Of a stretch of 64,000 bases of DNA, positions 51,131-62,894 are shown piece after piece. Within the stretch, counting starts at the first letter, position 1. Each line of letters begins with the position of its first letter. Under the pieces are notes generated by a model, which was not told the DNA's origin, searched no databases, and was given only the letters and a program-made list of their open reading frames with translations. Source of the DNA: Litsea cubeba (Eukaryota; Streptophyta; Magnoliopsida; Laurales; Lauraceae); NCBI GenBank assembly GCA_012931725.1, contig CM022944.1, forward strand, positions 38,104,094 through 38,168,093. Direction: 5' to 3'. The position numbers were made by a program, and so were the translations under genes.

Positions 51131-52108
51131 GCTTTGTTCATATTCCACTTACAGAGCGCACTAAGTTGTCACCACAGGCTGCCAAATGTATCTTTCTGGG
51201 TTACCGTAATGAAAACAAGTGGATTTTTGTGTTATGATCAATCCGAAAAACGCATGCGAATATCTCGTAATGTGATCTTCTTGGAACACATTCCTTTCTT
51301 TTCTTTGCGTTGGATAATCATCTTGTTGATGTGTCTTATCTGCCACAATTCCCTGCAACTACTTCACCACCTATTACCAATGTCTATGTCCGGCGTAACA
51401 CGGTTCCTCCTGTGGGGCCTCCTTCTCCTGATCCTCTCCCAATGCTGCCTACTGCACCTTCAGGTATTAATACTTCTTCTACTGATAGTGTCATACCCCT
51501 GCGACGCTCTAGTCGTCCTTCTGTTACACCTGACAGATATGGCTTTCCTACTCTTTTCACTTCTTTGGATAGTGCTCCTATACCCACCTCATATTCAAAG
51601 GCCTCGAAGATTGCATACTGGCAGGATGCTATGACTGAGGAGTTGCTTACTCTTGAAGCAAACAAAACACGGGAATTAGTACCGGCCCCGGCCGATGCAT
51701 CTGTTATTGGCAATAAATGGATCTATTCCATAAAAGTTCACTCTCATGGGAGTCTTGACCGCTACAAAGCTAGATTAGTTGCACAGGGTTATAAGCAGGA
51801 GTGTGGGATTGACTATGAGGAGACCTTCGCACTGGTCGCTAAAATGACCATTGTTCGCACTCTCCTTTGTGTAGCTGCAGCTTGCAACTGGCCCCTCTGG
51901 CAAATGGATGTCAAAAATGCCTTTCTTCATGGCGACTTGCGTGAGACTATTTATTTAAAGCCGCCTCCGGGTTATGCTTGTCCTTCACCGCATGTTTGTA
52001 AACTAAGGAAAAATCTTTATGGCCTTAAGCAGGCTCCTCGGGCTTGGTTTGATAAATTTCGGGCTGCAATGCTTCAAGCTGGATTTCGCCAGAGTCATTC
52101 TGATAGTT
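51131..52108 (+). pseudogene. Copia 1 reverse transcriptase, 5' part
   Basis: After the integrase C-terminal part and a Pro/Ser-rich linker the RT opens: KWIYSIKVHSHGSLDRYKAR, LVAQGYKQECGIDYEETF, then WQMDVKNAFLHGDL and LYGLKQAPRAWFDKF. It is cut after QSHSDSSL at 52,108-52,113 by the insertion of copia 2. The frame resumes at 62,895. Confidence 0.92.
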
Positions 52109-52113
52109 CCCTC

Positions 52114-52428
52114 TATAGAAGATAGTGTGATAGTGTGGCTTAGGCCCATGGGTCCGGTCCAGCCCATCAAGGCCCATATACAGTTGTATATAAAATCCCA
52201 CACGTGGGATTCAGTCTGTAATTATGTTACTGATTTCTCTCTTAGTACTTCCTGATAGACTAGGAGATTGATTTACTTTTGATTTTGATTGTATTAATTG
52301 ATATGTGTCAATCCCTTGATTAGGGTATAATGATATTATAAATAGATAGACGATCCTCTATTAAGGTATCAAGTTTTCTCTCCAAAACTCTCGTCTCTTC
52401 ATTCCTTCTCTTATTTCATATCATTTTA
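52114..52428 (+). repeat. 5' LTR of copia 2
   Basis: Starts TATAGAAGATAG (TG changed to TA compared with the 3' copy) and ends CATTTTA before the primer site. TATAAATAGATAG (about 52,336-52,348) is the likely TATA box. Confidence 0.93.
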
Positions 52429-52440
52429 TGGTATCAGAGC
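52429..52440 (+). other. Primer-binding site of copia 2
   Basis: TGGTATCAGAGC, the standard tRNA-Met initiator site of plant copia elements, directly after the LTR. Confidence 0.9.
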
Positions 52441-52999
52441 TCAAGGTTCTGAGAGTTGGCTTTCATTAGTCTGAGGACTGAGAGACTTCTTCGAGTGCTT
52501 CTCCCTAGAAGTTTTTCTCTCTTTCGTCCTTTCATCTCTCTGCTGATATTGCTGGAGTAGGGTGGCCCACCTCTGATCAATCAATAGTCGCCAGCACACT
52601 ACATGATTATCGTCGACTACTCTTCAGGATTATTTTGAAGATTTTTTCTGGAATTTTTCTTCATCAATCAAGGTACTGTTCATCCCCTTCCTGGTCTGAC
52701 GAATTTGGTGTCTTTCTCAAAAAGTTTTCATCAAAACCTGGCATTATTTTTTCTGATATGGGTTGTTTTCAGCTGAATGCAAATCTCAGCCATTCAAACT
52801 CCATTTGTGCTTCTTGGTTAGTGATATCATCACATATCAGACCTTTTCTTTCTGTTTTGGTTCATCTATGCTGCTGGAAGTTTGATTGACTGCTGGACAA
52901 CAGTCTCCAAAACAAGGGGATCTGATTCTAAATTGACTCGCTGATTCGTGTGTTGGAGATCAGACACATCTCTTTCTCATTCTGCTGTCTTTGGAAACA

Positions 53000-53896
53000 A
53001 TGGAGAAATATAATGTCATTCCAGTTAAATTCAATGGGAATAATTATATGGCCTGGTCTTTTCATCTTAAGAATTTTGTAGAAGGCCAAGGACTGTTTGG
53101 TTATCTAGATGGATCAGTAACTAAACCTACTACGACTACTGACACAAAAGCGTTAGCCACCTGGTCTAAAGAAAATGCTAAGGTCATCACTTGGATTCTT
53201 AACTCCATTAACCCTTCTCTTGCCATTGCTCTTCAAGCATATACTACTGCATCTGATATGTGGGGTCATCTCAAGAATGTTTATCATCAAACAAATAAAG
53301 CTCGCAAATTTCAACTAGATAGTGAAATTGCAAAATTCAGTCAAGGCGATAAATCTGTACAGGCATACTTCAATGGATTTCTCACCTTATAGACTGAGAG
53401 GGATGCTATGATTATTCAGTCTGTGTCTGTTGGGTTTCTGTCTGAGGTTCTTAAATTACAAGAGGAAACCCACATCAGCCAGTTCCTTATGAATCTCAGA
53501 CCCGAATTCGAATATGTTCGGTCAACTCTCATGAATAGAGAAGTCACAGCGAACCTGGATACATGCTTCCAAAAAGTCCTTCGAGAAGAACTTCGCCTCA
53601 ACTCTCAGCGTGCCATTCTTGAAGAACCAAAGGCCCACCTATCTCCTCTTCAGGCTGAGTCTGCTCTTCTGGCAGCCCCCAATCAGAAGCCTACTCGATG
53701 CTATGAGTGCAAATGCTTCGGTCATCTGGCTAAGAACTGTCGAAAGAAATTGGTTTGCAAATATTGCAAACGCTCTGGTCATCTGATGACTATCGCAGCT
53801 TACAACGAAAGAATGGCCCCAGCAAAAGCAAAATCCTTCCACCGTGCCCAGACAAAATGCTCCGACTGCGTTCTAAGTACAAGCACCACTCCCTAA
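53000..53896 (+). pseudogene. Copia 2 gag
   Basis: MEKYNVIPVKFNGNNYMAW onward, closely matching copia 1. A TAG at 53,390-53,392 replaces the TGT of copia 1, but the frame stays open after it to 53,896. The first CCHC box CYECKCFGHLAKNC is complete; the second is disrupted (SGHLMTIAAY). Confidence 0.9.
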
Positions 53897-53939
53897 CACG
53901 AGAAGCACTTCTTCCGGGGCTGTATCCATGACTTCAGCC

Positions 53940-54880
53940 CAGATTCAATAACTAATTCAGAACACGGTGACCTCCGCATATGCATCCATGGGTTTTAATG
54001 GTGGTCGGTATCAAACTTTTTCTCCTCTAGCAATTCCTGTTTTTCATTCTTCACTCTCTCGATCTTCCTCCATTACCCCATCTACCTGGTTTCTAGATTC
54101 AGGAGCATCAAACCACATGACTTCTGTGGAAAGTAGCTTTACAGCCTCTCACCCTTACTTTGGCAAAGACAAAATCACCACTACTAATGGAGACCAATTA
54201 CTCATTTCTGGAATTGGTACCATTACTTTATCTAGTGTCTCTAGCCAATTCCTCCACCTTTCCAATGTCTACTTTGTTCCCAAATTATCAACCAATTTAC
54301 TTTCTGTCGAACAACTTATTGATGATAGGTACCATATTAACTTTTCTTCCACTGGTTGTGTTATACAGGAGCGGCAAACTGGGAAGGTGATTGCTACAAA
54401 GAGTAAACATGGTCGACTGTTTCTGCTGGACATGGACATCATTCCCTCTTTTCTTCTTCTTTTTCTAATTTCAATAAACTGTGGACTATCTGGCATAGTC
54501 GTCTTGGTCATGTGAACAATGCTTATTTACTTTCTTTGTTTAAAATTGGTTGTTTAGAACCCACAATTGATAATAAAATGATGTCCTCTTTACTTCAATC
54601 AAAGTGTGAAACGTGTTGTTTGAGTAAGAGTCAGTATTTTACCATTTCCTATTCATCGGTCTCGTGCGTTATCATCTTTTAATATCATTCACACTGATGT
54701 TTGGGGAATTGCACCCACATTGAGTAGGATAGGGTTTAAGTATTATGTGACCTTTATTAATGATCATTCTCGATTCACTTGGCTTTATTTCATGCGCTTC
54801 AAATCTGAAGCCTTTTCTCTTTTCCAAAAGTTTAACAATATGGTTCACACACAATTTCAGAAAGATATAAAATTCTTAGG
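53940..54880 (+). pseudogene. Copia 2 protease and start of integrase
   Basis: Protease STWFLDSGASNHMTS with intact DSGA, FVPKLSTNLLSVEQL. Then CETCCLSKS, and an integrase core beginning FKYYVTFINDHSRFTWLYFM, where copia 1 has DDHS. The LINE fragment cuts it right after KFLG, just before the SDSGG-like block. Confidence 0.87.
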
Positions 54881-55068
54881 TGTAGCATGGAGATTGCCAG
54901 TAGTAGGAGAGGGATACCCAAGAGAAGTTGGAAAGAAACTATTAAACATGACCTTTCTTACACGGATCTAACGGAGGACATGGCCCTAAACAGATTTGAT
55001 TGGCGTCGTCAAATCCATATAGCCGACCCCACCTAGTGGGAAAAGGCTTGGTTTGGTTGGTTTGGTTT
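54881..55068 (+). mobile_element. 3' end of an RTE-type LINE inside copia 2 integrase
   Basis: One frame reads GRGIPKRSWKETIKHDLSYT, then LTEDMALNRFDWRRQIHIA and DPT before a stop. This matches the C-terminal end typical of plant RTE LINEs (W-x-x-x...D-L...DMA...R...W-R-x-R-I-H-V-A-D). It ends in TTGGTTTGG repeats, the kind of short 3' repeat of RTE elements. Copia sequence resumes at GACTCCGGCGAAGAATA. A 5'-truncated insertion. Confidence 0.8.
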
Positions 55069-56052
55069 TGACTCCGGCGAAGAATATCCGATGATTTTTT
55101 TGCCTTCCTTTCTGATAAAGGCATTCACCAGAAATCATGCCCACATACTCCACAGCAAAATGGTGTTGCGGAGAGAAAGAACAGGCATATTCTTGAAACT
55201 ATTCGAACTCTCCTACTTGAATCCTTAGTTCCTCCAAATTTTTGGTGTGATGCTGCACAGACTGCTGTGTATCTCCTCAATCGTCATCCTAGCTCCGTTC
55301 TAGGAAAGACTACTCCATATGAAGCTCTTTTTGGTCATACCCCTTCATATTCTCACTTGCGTGTTTTTGGTTGTTTATGTTTTGTCCATCTTCCACCTAC
55401 AAAGCGCACTAAGTTGTCACCTCAGGCTGCCAAATGTCTCTTCCTAGGATACAGTACTGAACACAAGGGATTTCTGTGTTATGACCAATCCGAGAAACGC
55501 ATGCGAATATCTCGTAATGTGATCTTCTTGGAACACATTCCTTTCTTTTCTTTGCGTTTGGAAACTCATCCTGTTGTTGTATCTTATCTGCCACAATTCC
55601 CTACGACTACTTCTCCCCCCACCACCTATTACCAATGTCTATGTCCGGCGTAACACGGTTCCTCCTGTGGGGCCTCCTTCTCCTAATCCTATCCCAATGC
55701 TGCCTCCTGCACCCTCAGGTATTAATACTTCCTCTTCTGATAGTGTCATACCCCTGCGACGCTCTAGTCGTTCTTCTGTTACTCCTGACAGATATGGTTT
55801 TCCTACTCTTTTCACTTATTTGGATAGTGCTCCTATACCCACCTCTTATTCATAGGCTTCGAAGATTGCGAACTGGCAGGATGCTATGACTGAGGAGTTG
55901 CTTGCTCTTGAAGCAAACACCACATGGGACTTGGTACCGACTCCTGAACGCGCCTCTGTGATTGGCAGTAAATGGATCTACTCTGTAAAGGTTAACTCTG
56001 ATGGGAGTCTTGATCGCTACAAAGCCCGATTGGTTGCGCAGGGTTACAAGCA
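55069..56052 (+). pseudogene. Copia 2 integrase end and reverse transcriptase, 5' part
   Basis: Starts with the DSGEEYP-like block, then CPHTPQQNGVAERKNRH, GKTTPYEALFGHTPSYSHLR, VFLEHIPFF and the linker. RT begins VIGSKWIYSVKVNSDGSLD and RYKARLVAQGYKQEY, where the hAT transposon interrupts at 56,061. Confidence 0.9.
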
Positions 56053-56345
56053 GGAGTATGCATGGTACAAAAAATCGGCTAATACGTACCGGTATCGGTG
56101 ATACGGATCAAAATATCGCCAATTTATTGTGAAGTATCGGCCGATATGAGGTTCATATCGGCCGTGGCGATATCTCAGCCGATATTTTCAAAATATCGGC
56201 CGAGATCCCTTAAAAGCCCAAAAACCCTAATTTTTTCCCATTTTTCATTTTCTTCCCCTCTCCTCTCATATCCAAACTCCTAAGAGCAGCAGCCACACAT
56301 TCACACACCCATCTTGCATATTTTCTTCAAGAAAATATTATTAAG

Positions 56346-57432
56346 GTAAGAGAAAATCAACTTAAAGCATGGTATTATGTATTTATGTGTTTTTTTTTTT
56401 TTTTTAGATGAAGCATGAAAAATTAGAAATCATGAGAATGTCACTTGTGTTGTGTTCTTCACTTAGAACTAAGTTAGATCTATATACTTTCTTGCTAGAT
56501 CTACTTATACACATGATTTTGTATTTTTTTTTAAATTTTTTTATTTTCGGATTTTTTAATATTTGAATAAAAATATATCATTTTTTTGAAATTTCATCAC
56601 AAATATGTTCTTTTAATGATTCATGATCATTGTATGGTATGTAAATGATTGATCTACATACTTTTATGCTAGATCTACATATTTAGAATTTTGAAATGAT
56701 TTTATTAAATCTTTATTTTTTCTAAAAAAATTGTTGTTAATTGTTAGGATACTAAATGCTTATTAATGGTGTGTAGATGATAGATCTACATCTACTCATT
56801 ATCATAAACATGATTTAGATTTTTATTTTAATTATTTTATTTTCGGATTTCTAATATTTGAATTATAATATATCATTTTTTTGGGATTTCATCATAAATA
56901 TGTTCTTTTAATGATTAATTTACATACTTTTATGCTAGATCTACATATTTAGGATTTTGAAAATGATTTTATTAAATATTTATTTTTTCTAAAAACAATT
57001 GTTGTTAATTGTTAAGAGTATTTTTTATACTAAATGCTTATTAATAGTGTGTAGATGATAGATCTACATCTACTCATTGTCATAAACATCATTTTTATTT
57101 TTATTTTATTTTATTTATTTTCGGATTTTATAATTTTTGAATTATAATATATCATTTTTTGGGGATTTCATCATAAATATGTTCTTTTAATGATTCATGA
57201 TCATTGTGTGGCATGTAAATGATTGATTTACATACTTTTATGCTAGATCTATATATTTAGGACTTTGAAAATGATTTTATTAAATCTTTAATTTTTTCTA
57301 AAAATAATTGTTCAAGTGTATTTAATATTTATGATACATTAACTACCAAAGGCTTAGGACTTTGAAAATGATTTTATTAAATCTATAATTGCTGTTAGAG
57401 TATTACTATTATATGAATGTCTTATTTTATAG
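56346..57432 (+). repeat. 5' UTR intron of the hAT transposase with about three tandem repeats
   Basis: AAG/GTAAGA donor at 56,346 and TTTATAG acceptor at 57,431-57,432 place this 1.09-kb intron between a CT-rich 5' exon and the start codon. Within it a unit of roughly 290 bp is repeated about three times (words TTTTATTTTCGGATTTT, TATGCTAGATCTACATAT and TAGATGATAGATCTACATC at about 56,520, 56,810 and 57,090). AT-rich and non-coding. Confidence 0.8.
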
Positions 57433-57437
57433 GAACA

Positions 57438-60400
57438 ATGGTGCGTGACATAGATCCGGCATGGAGTCACGGTGAAGCAGTAGGAAGTAGAAGCAAAATA
57501 AAATGTAATTATTGTGAAAAGGTTCTCAATAGGGGGATTACCCGATTGAAAAAACATTTGGCACATGTACCAGGACAGGTGATAAAATGTCCGAAAATGC
57601 CACCAAATGTGAGAGCTGAAATGCAGGGGCTCCTTAAGACACTTGCACAAAAAAAAGTAGTACAAGAAAGAAGAAGAACCGAGGAATTTGAAGCATGTAG
57701 AGAAGAGGTTTTTGGTTCCTCTGATGATGACGATGAAGACCCGGAAATGACAAGGGCTAGGAGAGAAAGTGTAAGGGCACTTCAGGAGGAGGAAGAAAGG
57801 AGAAGAATGCAATATGAAGCAGCAGCTAGAGGTAGCCAATCTGAGCAGGGTGGTTCATCCGGATCAGGGGGAGCGAGTTTGCGTCGGGCATTTAGTCATA
57901 AACAACCCCGTCAAGATCCAGACATTGAGAAGGTCGAAAGACCTCCTACACAGGCACCTCGTAGGCCAGATGTGGTGGGGCCAACTGACCCATTTGCTTA
58001 TAGAAAACCAACATCAAAGCAGCTAGGCATCATAAAAGCACTAAAGGGCAAGTTTGGTAAAGCAAGAGATAATCTAGTGAGAGCTACTGGGAAGTTTTCT
58101 TCCACCCAACAAGGCATCTTCTCCTTATTTCACCACCATGTTAGATGCAGCTGCAGAACATGGTCCAGGTATAAAGGCACCCACCCCTTACGAGATTGGG
58201 CATGTATGTGTTGAGAAAGAGTATGATGAGTTGTAGGCTTGGGTGGAAACTTTCAAATGGGCATGGAAGGAAAGAGGTTGCACACTAATGTGCGATGGGT
58301 GGACGACGATCACACATCGTCATCTCTTGAATTTTCTAATCTACTCATCTATGGGCACGGTGTTTATCAAATCAGTTGATGCAACTGATCACATCCAAGA
58401 TGCAAGATATATTAATAGGTTATTGAATGATGTGATTGAAGAAGTTGGGGCAGATTATATAGTTCAGGTGGTTACCTGACAATGCTGCAAACATGAAGGC
58501 TGCAGGAATGATGCTTATGAAACAAAGGCCAAGGATTTTTTGGTCTCCATGTGCAGCACATTGCCTGGATTTAATGCTTGTAGATATTGCAAAAGGAAAA
58601 GTCATGAAGCAAGTGATTGGTAAGATAAAGCAGATCACCAATTTTTTTTATCAGTCATATAGACTCATTTCCATGATGAAAACACATACAGACAACCATG
58701 AACTACAGCGGCCTGGCATCACTAGATTTGCCACCCACTTTATTGCTATAGAAAGTGTTTACAAGTATAGAGAAGGACTTCTGCAATTAATAAAATCACA
58801 AGAGTTCATGAATTCAAAATGGGGAAAGAGACCAAGTCCCATTACAATAGAAGTGTGTAAAACAATTGAGTCCAATAAATTTTGGCCTCATGTGAAGGGT
58901 GTTTTGAATGTTTTTGATCCCCTAATAAAGGTTCTTTGATTGGTTGATGGCGATGATAAGCCAACAATGGGCTTCTTACATGAGGCCATGGAGAGATCAA
59001 CGCTAGCTATTCAAGCAGATTGTAGATATTACAAAAAGTATTGGAAGATCATCGACGATCGATGGGGACGACAATTGAAACATGATTTACACACTGCTGG
59101 TAAGTAAAGGTTGTTTCCTTTAATATTTGAATTGTTGCATTCAATTGGCCTCACTATATTAATTTATCATTGACTAAAATTCATTGGTACTTTTACAGGA
59201 TACTTTTTTAATCCACAATTTTCGGATGGACGTATATCTGATGAAATCCATTTGGGATTAAAAAATGTAATTGAAAGACTGGCAGCGAATACAGATGAAG
59301 CAATTTGGGCTACTAATCAGGTAGGCAGTAGGCTAATTAAGGGAAAAAGTATAACATTGTCATTTCTCCAATTTATTTTATTATGTTAATGTCTTCAGAT
59401 TGATATATATAATGTACGCGCTGGAAGCTTTGGAACGACGACTGCGCAGAGAGCTATCACACAGACCAATCCCGGTATTGATTGTAAATTTGTAATGTCA
59501 TTTATATATTATTCAAGGACTTATTATTATTTTATTGACTCTAATATCATTTCTATTTTTTTTTTTCAGCTGAATGGTGGTTGAATTATGGAGAGTACTC
59601 CTGCACTAAGGATGATTGCTATTAAAGTCCTTAGTCAAACAACATCGTCTTCCAATTGTGAGAGAAACTGGAGCACCTTCTCCTTTATCCACACAAGACC
59701 AACAAATAAATTAACAATGCTGAAGCTAAATAAATTGGTCTACATCCACTACAACCTCAAGCTCCGGAGTAGAAATAGAAGGAGAAGACAGTTTGAGGAT
59801 CACCGGGATTATTTTTGTCCAATTAATTTGGACTATATCTTTTCAGAAGAGGATACTGTGTTAGGTCAATGGCTGGAGGAACAAAAACAACCGGTGTTAG
59901 ACCAAGACCCAGAGTTAGAGGGGTTGATGGAGGACTTGACTGGGGATAGGCCCGAGCCAGTGAGGGCCTCAGAAAGGTTGAAAGAAATAAACTTGACAAT
60001 GCAATAGGGGCACGCGCCTGATACAAGTGAGCCAAGGGGACAGGACGTGGACGAGGAGAGTGAGTCAAGTATTTCTACTTCTTCATCATCAGCAGGAATC
60101 CCACCTGACTCTCCCGGGCATGAGGGTCATTATAGAGATGATGAGCATGTCACTAGATGATGAGCATGTCACTTATGAGACAGTTGAGCATTTTCATGCT
60201 GCTACCGAGTTAGATCCTCGCCGTGGCTATGTCAGACATGTTGGACAGACAGGGAGTAGTGGTGATGCTGCTGGGCAAGGAGTGGGGGAAGGTACTCATG
60301 GTCATCAAGGGGGTTATGTTGGCCAACAGGTGCCATGTATGGACAGCATATGAATTATTCATATGACCCTAATTGGGTAGCCCCTTCACCAACACCGATA

Positions 60401-60685
60401 ATGTCTATCGAACAGATATTAATTGAGCAAGGGAGGCTTCCCCCACTACCACATGATCCCCAACGACCTTTATATACCCCTCATGGCTATTACATACCAT
60501 TTGTGCACAATTACCAAGAACAATCTACAGGGGATCAAGATAGTTCATCATCTTATCAACAACAATCTGAATATGGTCATGGGTATGGTAGTGCTGCACA
60601 ACAGTATGGAGCATATCTTTTTAACCAAAACCGAAGAAATGATGATGATGATATTGAGCCTGGGCGACACTCCACTTGGTATTAG
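57438..60685 (+). pseudogene. hAT transposase (BED finger, DUF659, C-terminal dimerisation)
   Basis: Start MVRDIDPAWSHGEAVG at 57,438 directly after the 5' UTR intron. The BED finger has CNYCEKVLNRGITRLKKHL, then LAH. The core has LMCDGWTTITHRHLLNF (DUF659) and CAAHCLDLMLVDI. The C-terminus has SSNCERNWSTFSFIHT, the dimerisation motif. Introns 59,100-59,198, 59,321-59,398 and 59,475-59,569 are GT-AG and in phase. Lesions: a frameshift near 58,095, TAG at 58,234-58,236, a frameshift near 58,480, TGA at 58,937-58,939, TAG at 60,005-60,007, and a short tandem duplication (about 60,136-60,174) that shifts the tail. The tail (60,335-60,685) is Gln/Tyr/Ser-rich (SSSYQQQSEYGHGYG). Confidence 0.92.
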
Positions 60686-61260
60686 GCTGTCAATCTATCA
60701 ACTATCATACACTCATACTCATCAATCTCTCTCTAATTTCTACTCTCTAGTCCCCTCTAATTTCAGGTAAACCATGAACCTTTTGATGCTCAAGTGCTTT
60801 ATGATTTATCTATCTCACTATCATATTTCAGATTTTAATATGTTATCTTCATGGTCATGAATTTCACAACTTATTTGATGATTGAGTTAGTATTAAATGA
60901 TGATTGATATGTTTTTTATCTACTTATCTTTATTTTCTTATATTTTACACTAATAAATTGATCATAAGCATCAATAATGGTTGCATTATATAAAATACAG
61001 GAGAATAAAGCGAACAGCAACACAGACAGGACTCATAACTTAAGGTGACCGAGATTTTGATTTATTGTTGTTACTAATGGAAAAAAAATATTGTTTTCCA
61101 GCATTTTCTAATATTCTGGATTTTTTGAATATTTTTGCGAATTTTTTTGGATTAAAAAAAAATTCACACCGCGACGGACCGATATCCGCGACGATATCCG
61201 TGACGTATCGGTTTTTCGGCCCGGCCGATACCGCGACCGATACCGAGATTTTAAACCATG

Positions 61261-62596
61261 GGAGTATGGCATTGACTATGAGGAGACATTTGCACCAGTG
61301 GCTAAAATGACCACCGTTCGTACTCTTCTTTGTGTCGCTGCAGCCCGCAACTGGCCTCTATGGCAAATGGATGTCAAAAATGTTTTTCTTCATGACGACT
61401 TGAAAGAGACTGTCTACTTAAAACCTCCTCCGAGATATGCTTGTCCTCCTCAGCATGTTTGCAAGTTGCGAAAATCTCTTTATGGACTTTAGCAGGCTCC
61501 CAGGGCCTGGTTTGATAAATTCCGGGCAGCAATTCTTCAAGCTGGATTTCATCAGAGTCATTCTAACAGTTCACTATTTCTTAGATGGACACCTAAGGGT
61601 TACACATTCCTTTTGGTCTATGTTGATGATATGATTATCAGTGGCAATAATATTGCCGGCATTACGGATCTCAAGCACCATCTCACTCGCCACTTCAGAA
61701 TGAAGAAGGATCTTGGTCCTCTCACCTACTTTCTGGGGCTTGAGTTTTTGCGTACCAAATCGGGCATTCGGGTCCATCAGCGTAAATATACTACTGATTT
61801 GATCACCTCAGTAAGACTTGATGATGCTCACACTTTTGATACGCCGATGGAATTAAACAGCAAACTCAGTGCGGAGGATGGCCTTCCCCTGGATGATCCC
61901 TCTATTTTTCGGCGGATAGTTGGTAGTTTGCTCTACCTAACTATGACTCGACCTGATATTTCTCATGCAGTTCATACGGTTAGCCAATTTGTGAGCAATC
62001 CTCACAAACCCCACCTTGCTGCTGCTTTGCGCATACTCCGCTATGTTAGAGGCACTCTTACTCATGGTCTCTTCTATCCTTCTGATACTTCTCTATGCTT
62101 ATCAGCATATGCCGATGCCGACTAGGTTGGTTGCCCTGATTCTCGGCGATCTACCACTGCTTGGTGTATGTTTCTTGACGACTCTCTGATTTCGTGGAAG
62201 TGCAAAGAGCAAACCATTGTGTCCAAGTCTTCCGCTGAGGCCGAATATCGGGCAATGTCGTCGACAAGTGCTGAAATCATCTGGCTCCACCATCTTCTCT
62301 GCGAATTCGGTGTCAATGTTGGTCGTTCTACACCTCTTCATGGGGACAATACCAGTGCTACCAGAATTGCTAATAATCCAATCGTTCATGAGCGGACAAA
62401 GCACATTGAGATTGATTGTCACTTCATCCATCAGCATGTTGTCACTGAGAAGATAACCTTGCCTCATGTCTCTACTCATGACCAGTTGACGGATATCTTC
62501 ACCAAAGCACTTCCCAAACCACGCCATCATGAACTCACTCGCAAATTGCTGATTTTTGCATTGCCACATCAATTTGAGGGGGAGTGTAAAAGATAG
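61261..62596 (+). pseudogene. Copia 2 reverse transcriptase 3' part and RNase H
   Basis: Resumes with YGIDYEETFAPVAKMTTV, WQMDVKNVFLHDDL, then LVYVDDMIISGNNIAGIT with the catalytic YVDD. Then FLGLEFLRTKSGIRVHQ, RRIVGSLLYLTMTRPDI, YADADXVGC-type RNase H start and STTAWCMFLDDS, SSAEAEYRAM, HIEIDCHFI, ending after DIFTKALPKPRH at 62,594-62,596. Stops at LYGL-stop-QAP (61,488) and ADAD-stop (62,123). Confidence 0.93.
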
Positions 62597-62894
62597 TGTG
62601 ATAATGTGGCTTAGGCCCATGGTCCGGTCCCGCCCATCAAGGCCCATATGCAGTTGTATATAAAATCCCACACGTGGGATTCAGTCTGTAATTATGTTGC
62701 TGATTTCTCTCAGTACTTCCTGATAGACTAGGAGATTGATTTACTTCTGATTCTGATTGTATTAATTGATGTGTAAATCCCTTGATTAGGATATAATGAT
62801 ATTATAAATAGATAGACGATCCTCTATTGAGGTATCAAGTTTTCTCTCCAAAACCCTCGTCTCTTCATTCCTTCTCTTATTTCATATCATTTCA
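62585..62894 (+). repeat. 3' LTR of copia 2
   Basis: Follows the purine tract TTGAGGGGGAG. Starts TGTAAAAGATAG and ends CATTTCA; differs from the 5' copy by scattered substitutions and small indels. Confidence 0.94.

Larger units (their letters stand above)
56061..61260 (+). mobile_element. hAT DNA transposon, 5.2 kb, nested in copia 2
   Basis: Perfect 8-bp target duplication GGAGTATG (56,053-56,060; 61,261-61,268). Ends CATGGTACAAAA and TTTTAAACCATG are short imperfect inverted repeats; the subterminal 100 bp at both ends are rich in CGATAT/ATATCG words, likely transposase sites. Contains a single spliced transposase gene with a BED zinc finger, a DUF659-type core and the hAT dimerisation domain, on the plus strand. 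At least five lesions, so inactive. Confidence 0.96.
52114..62894 (+). mobile_element. Ty1/copia element 2, nested in copia 1
   Basis: LTRs 52,114-52,428 and 62,585-62,894 are similar throughout (GTGGCTTAGGCCCATGG; AAATCCCACACGTGGGATT). Perfect target duplication CCCTC (52,109-52,113; 62,895-62,899). Gag to RNase H are in copia order and closely related to copia 1, so the same family inserted into itself. It carries a LINE fragment (54,881-55,068) and a hAT transposon (56,061-61,260); without them it is about 5.4 kb. Several stops and frameshifts. Confidence 0.95.
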
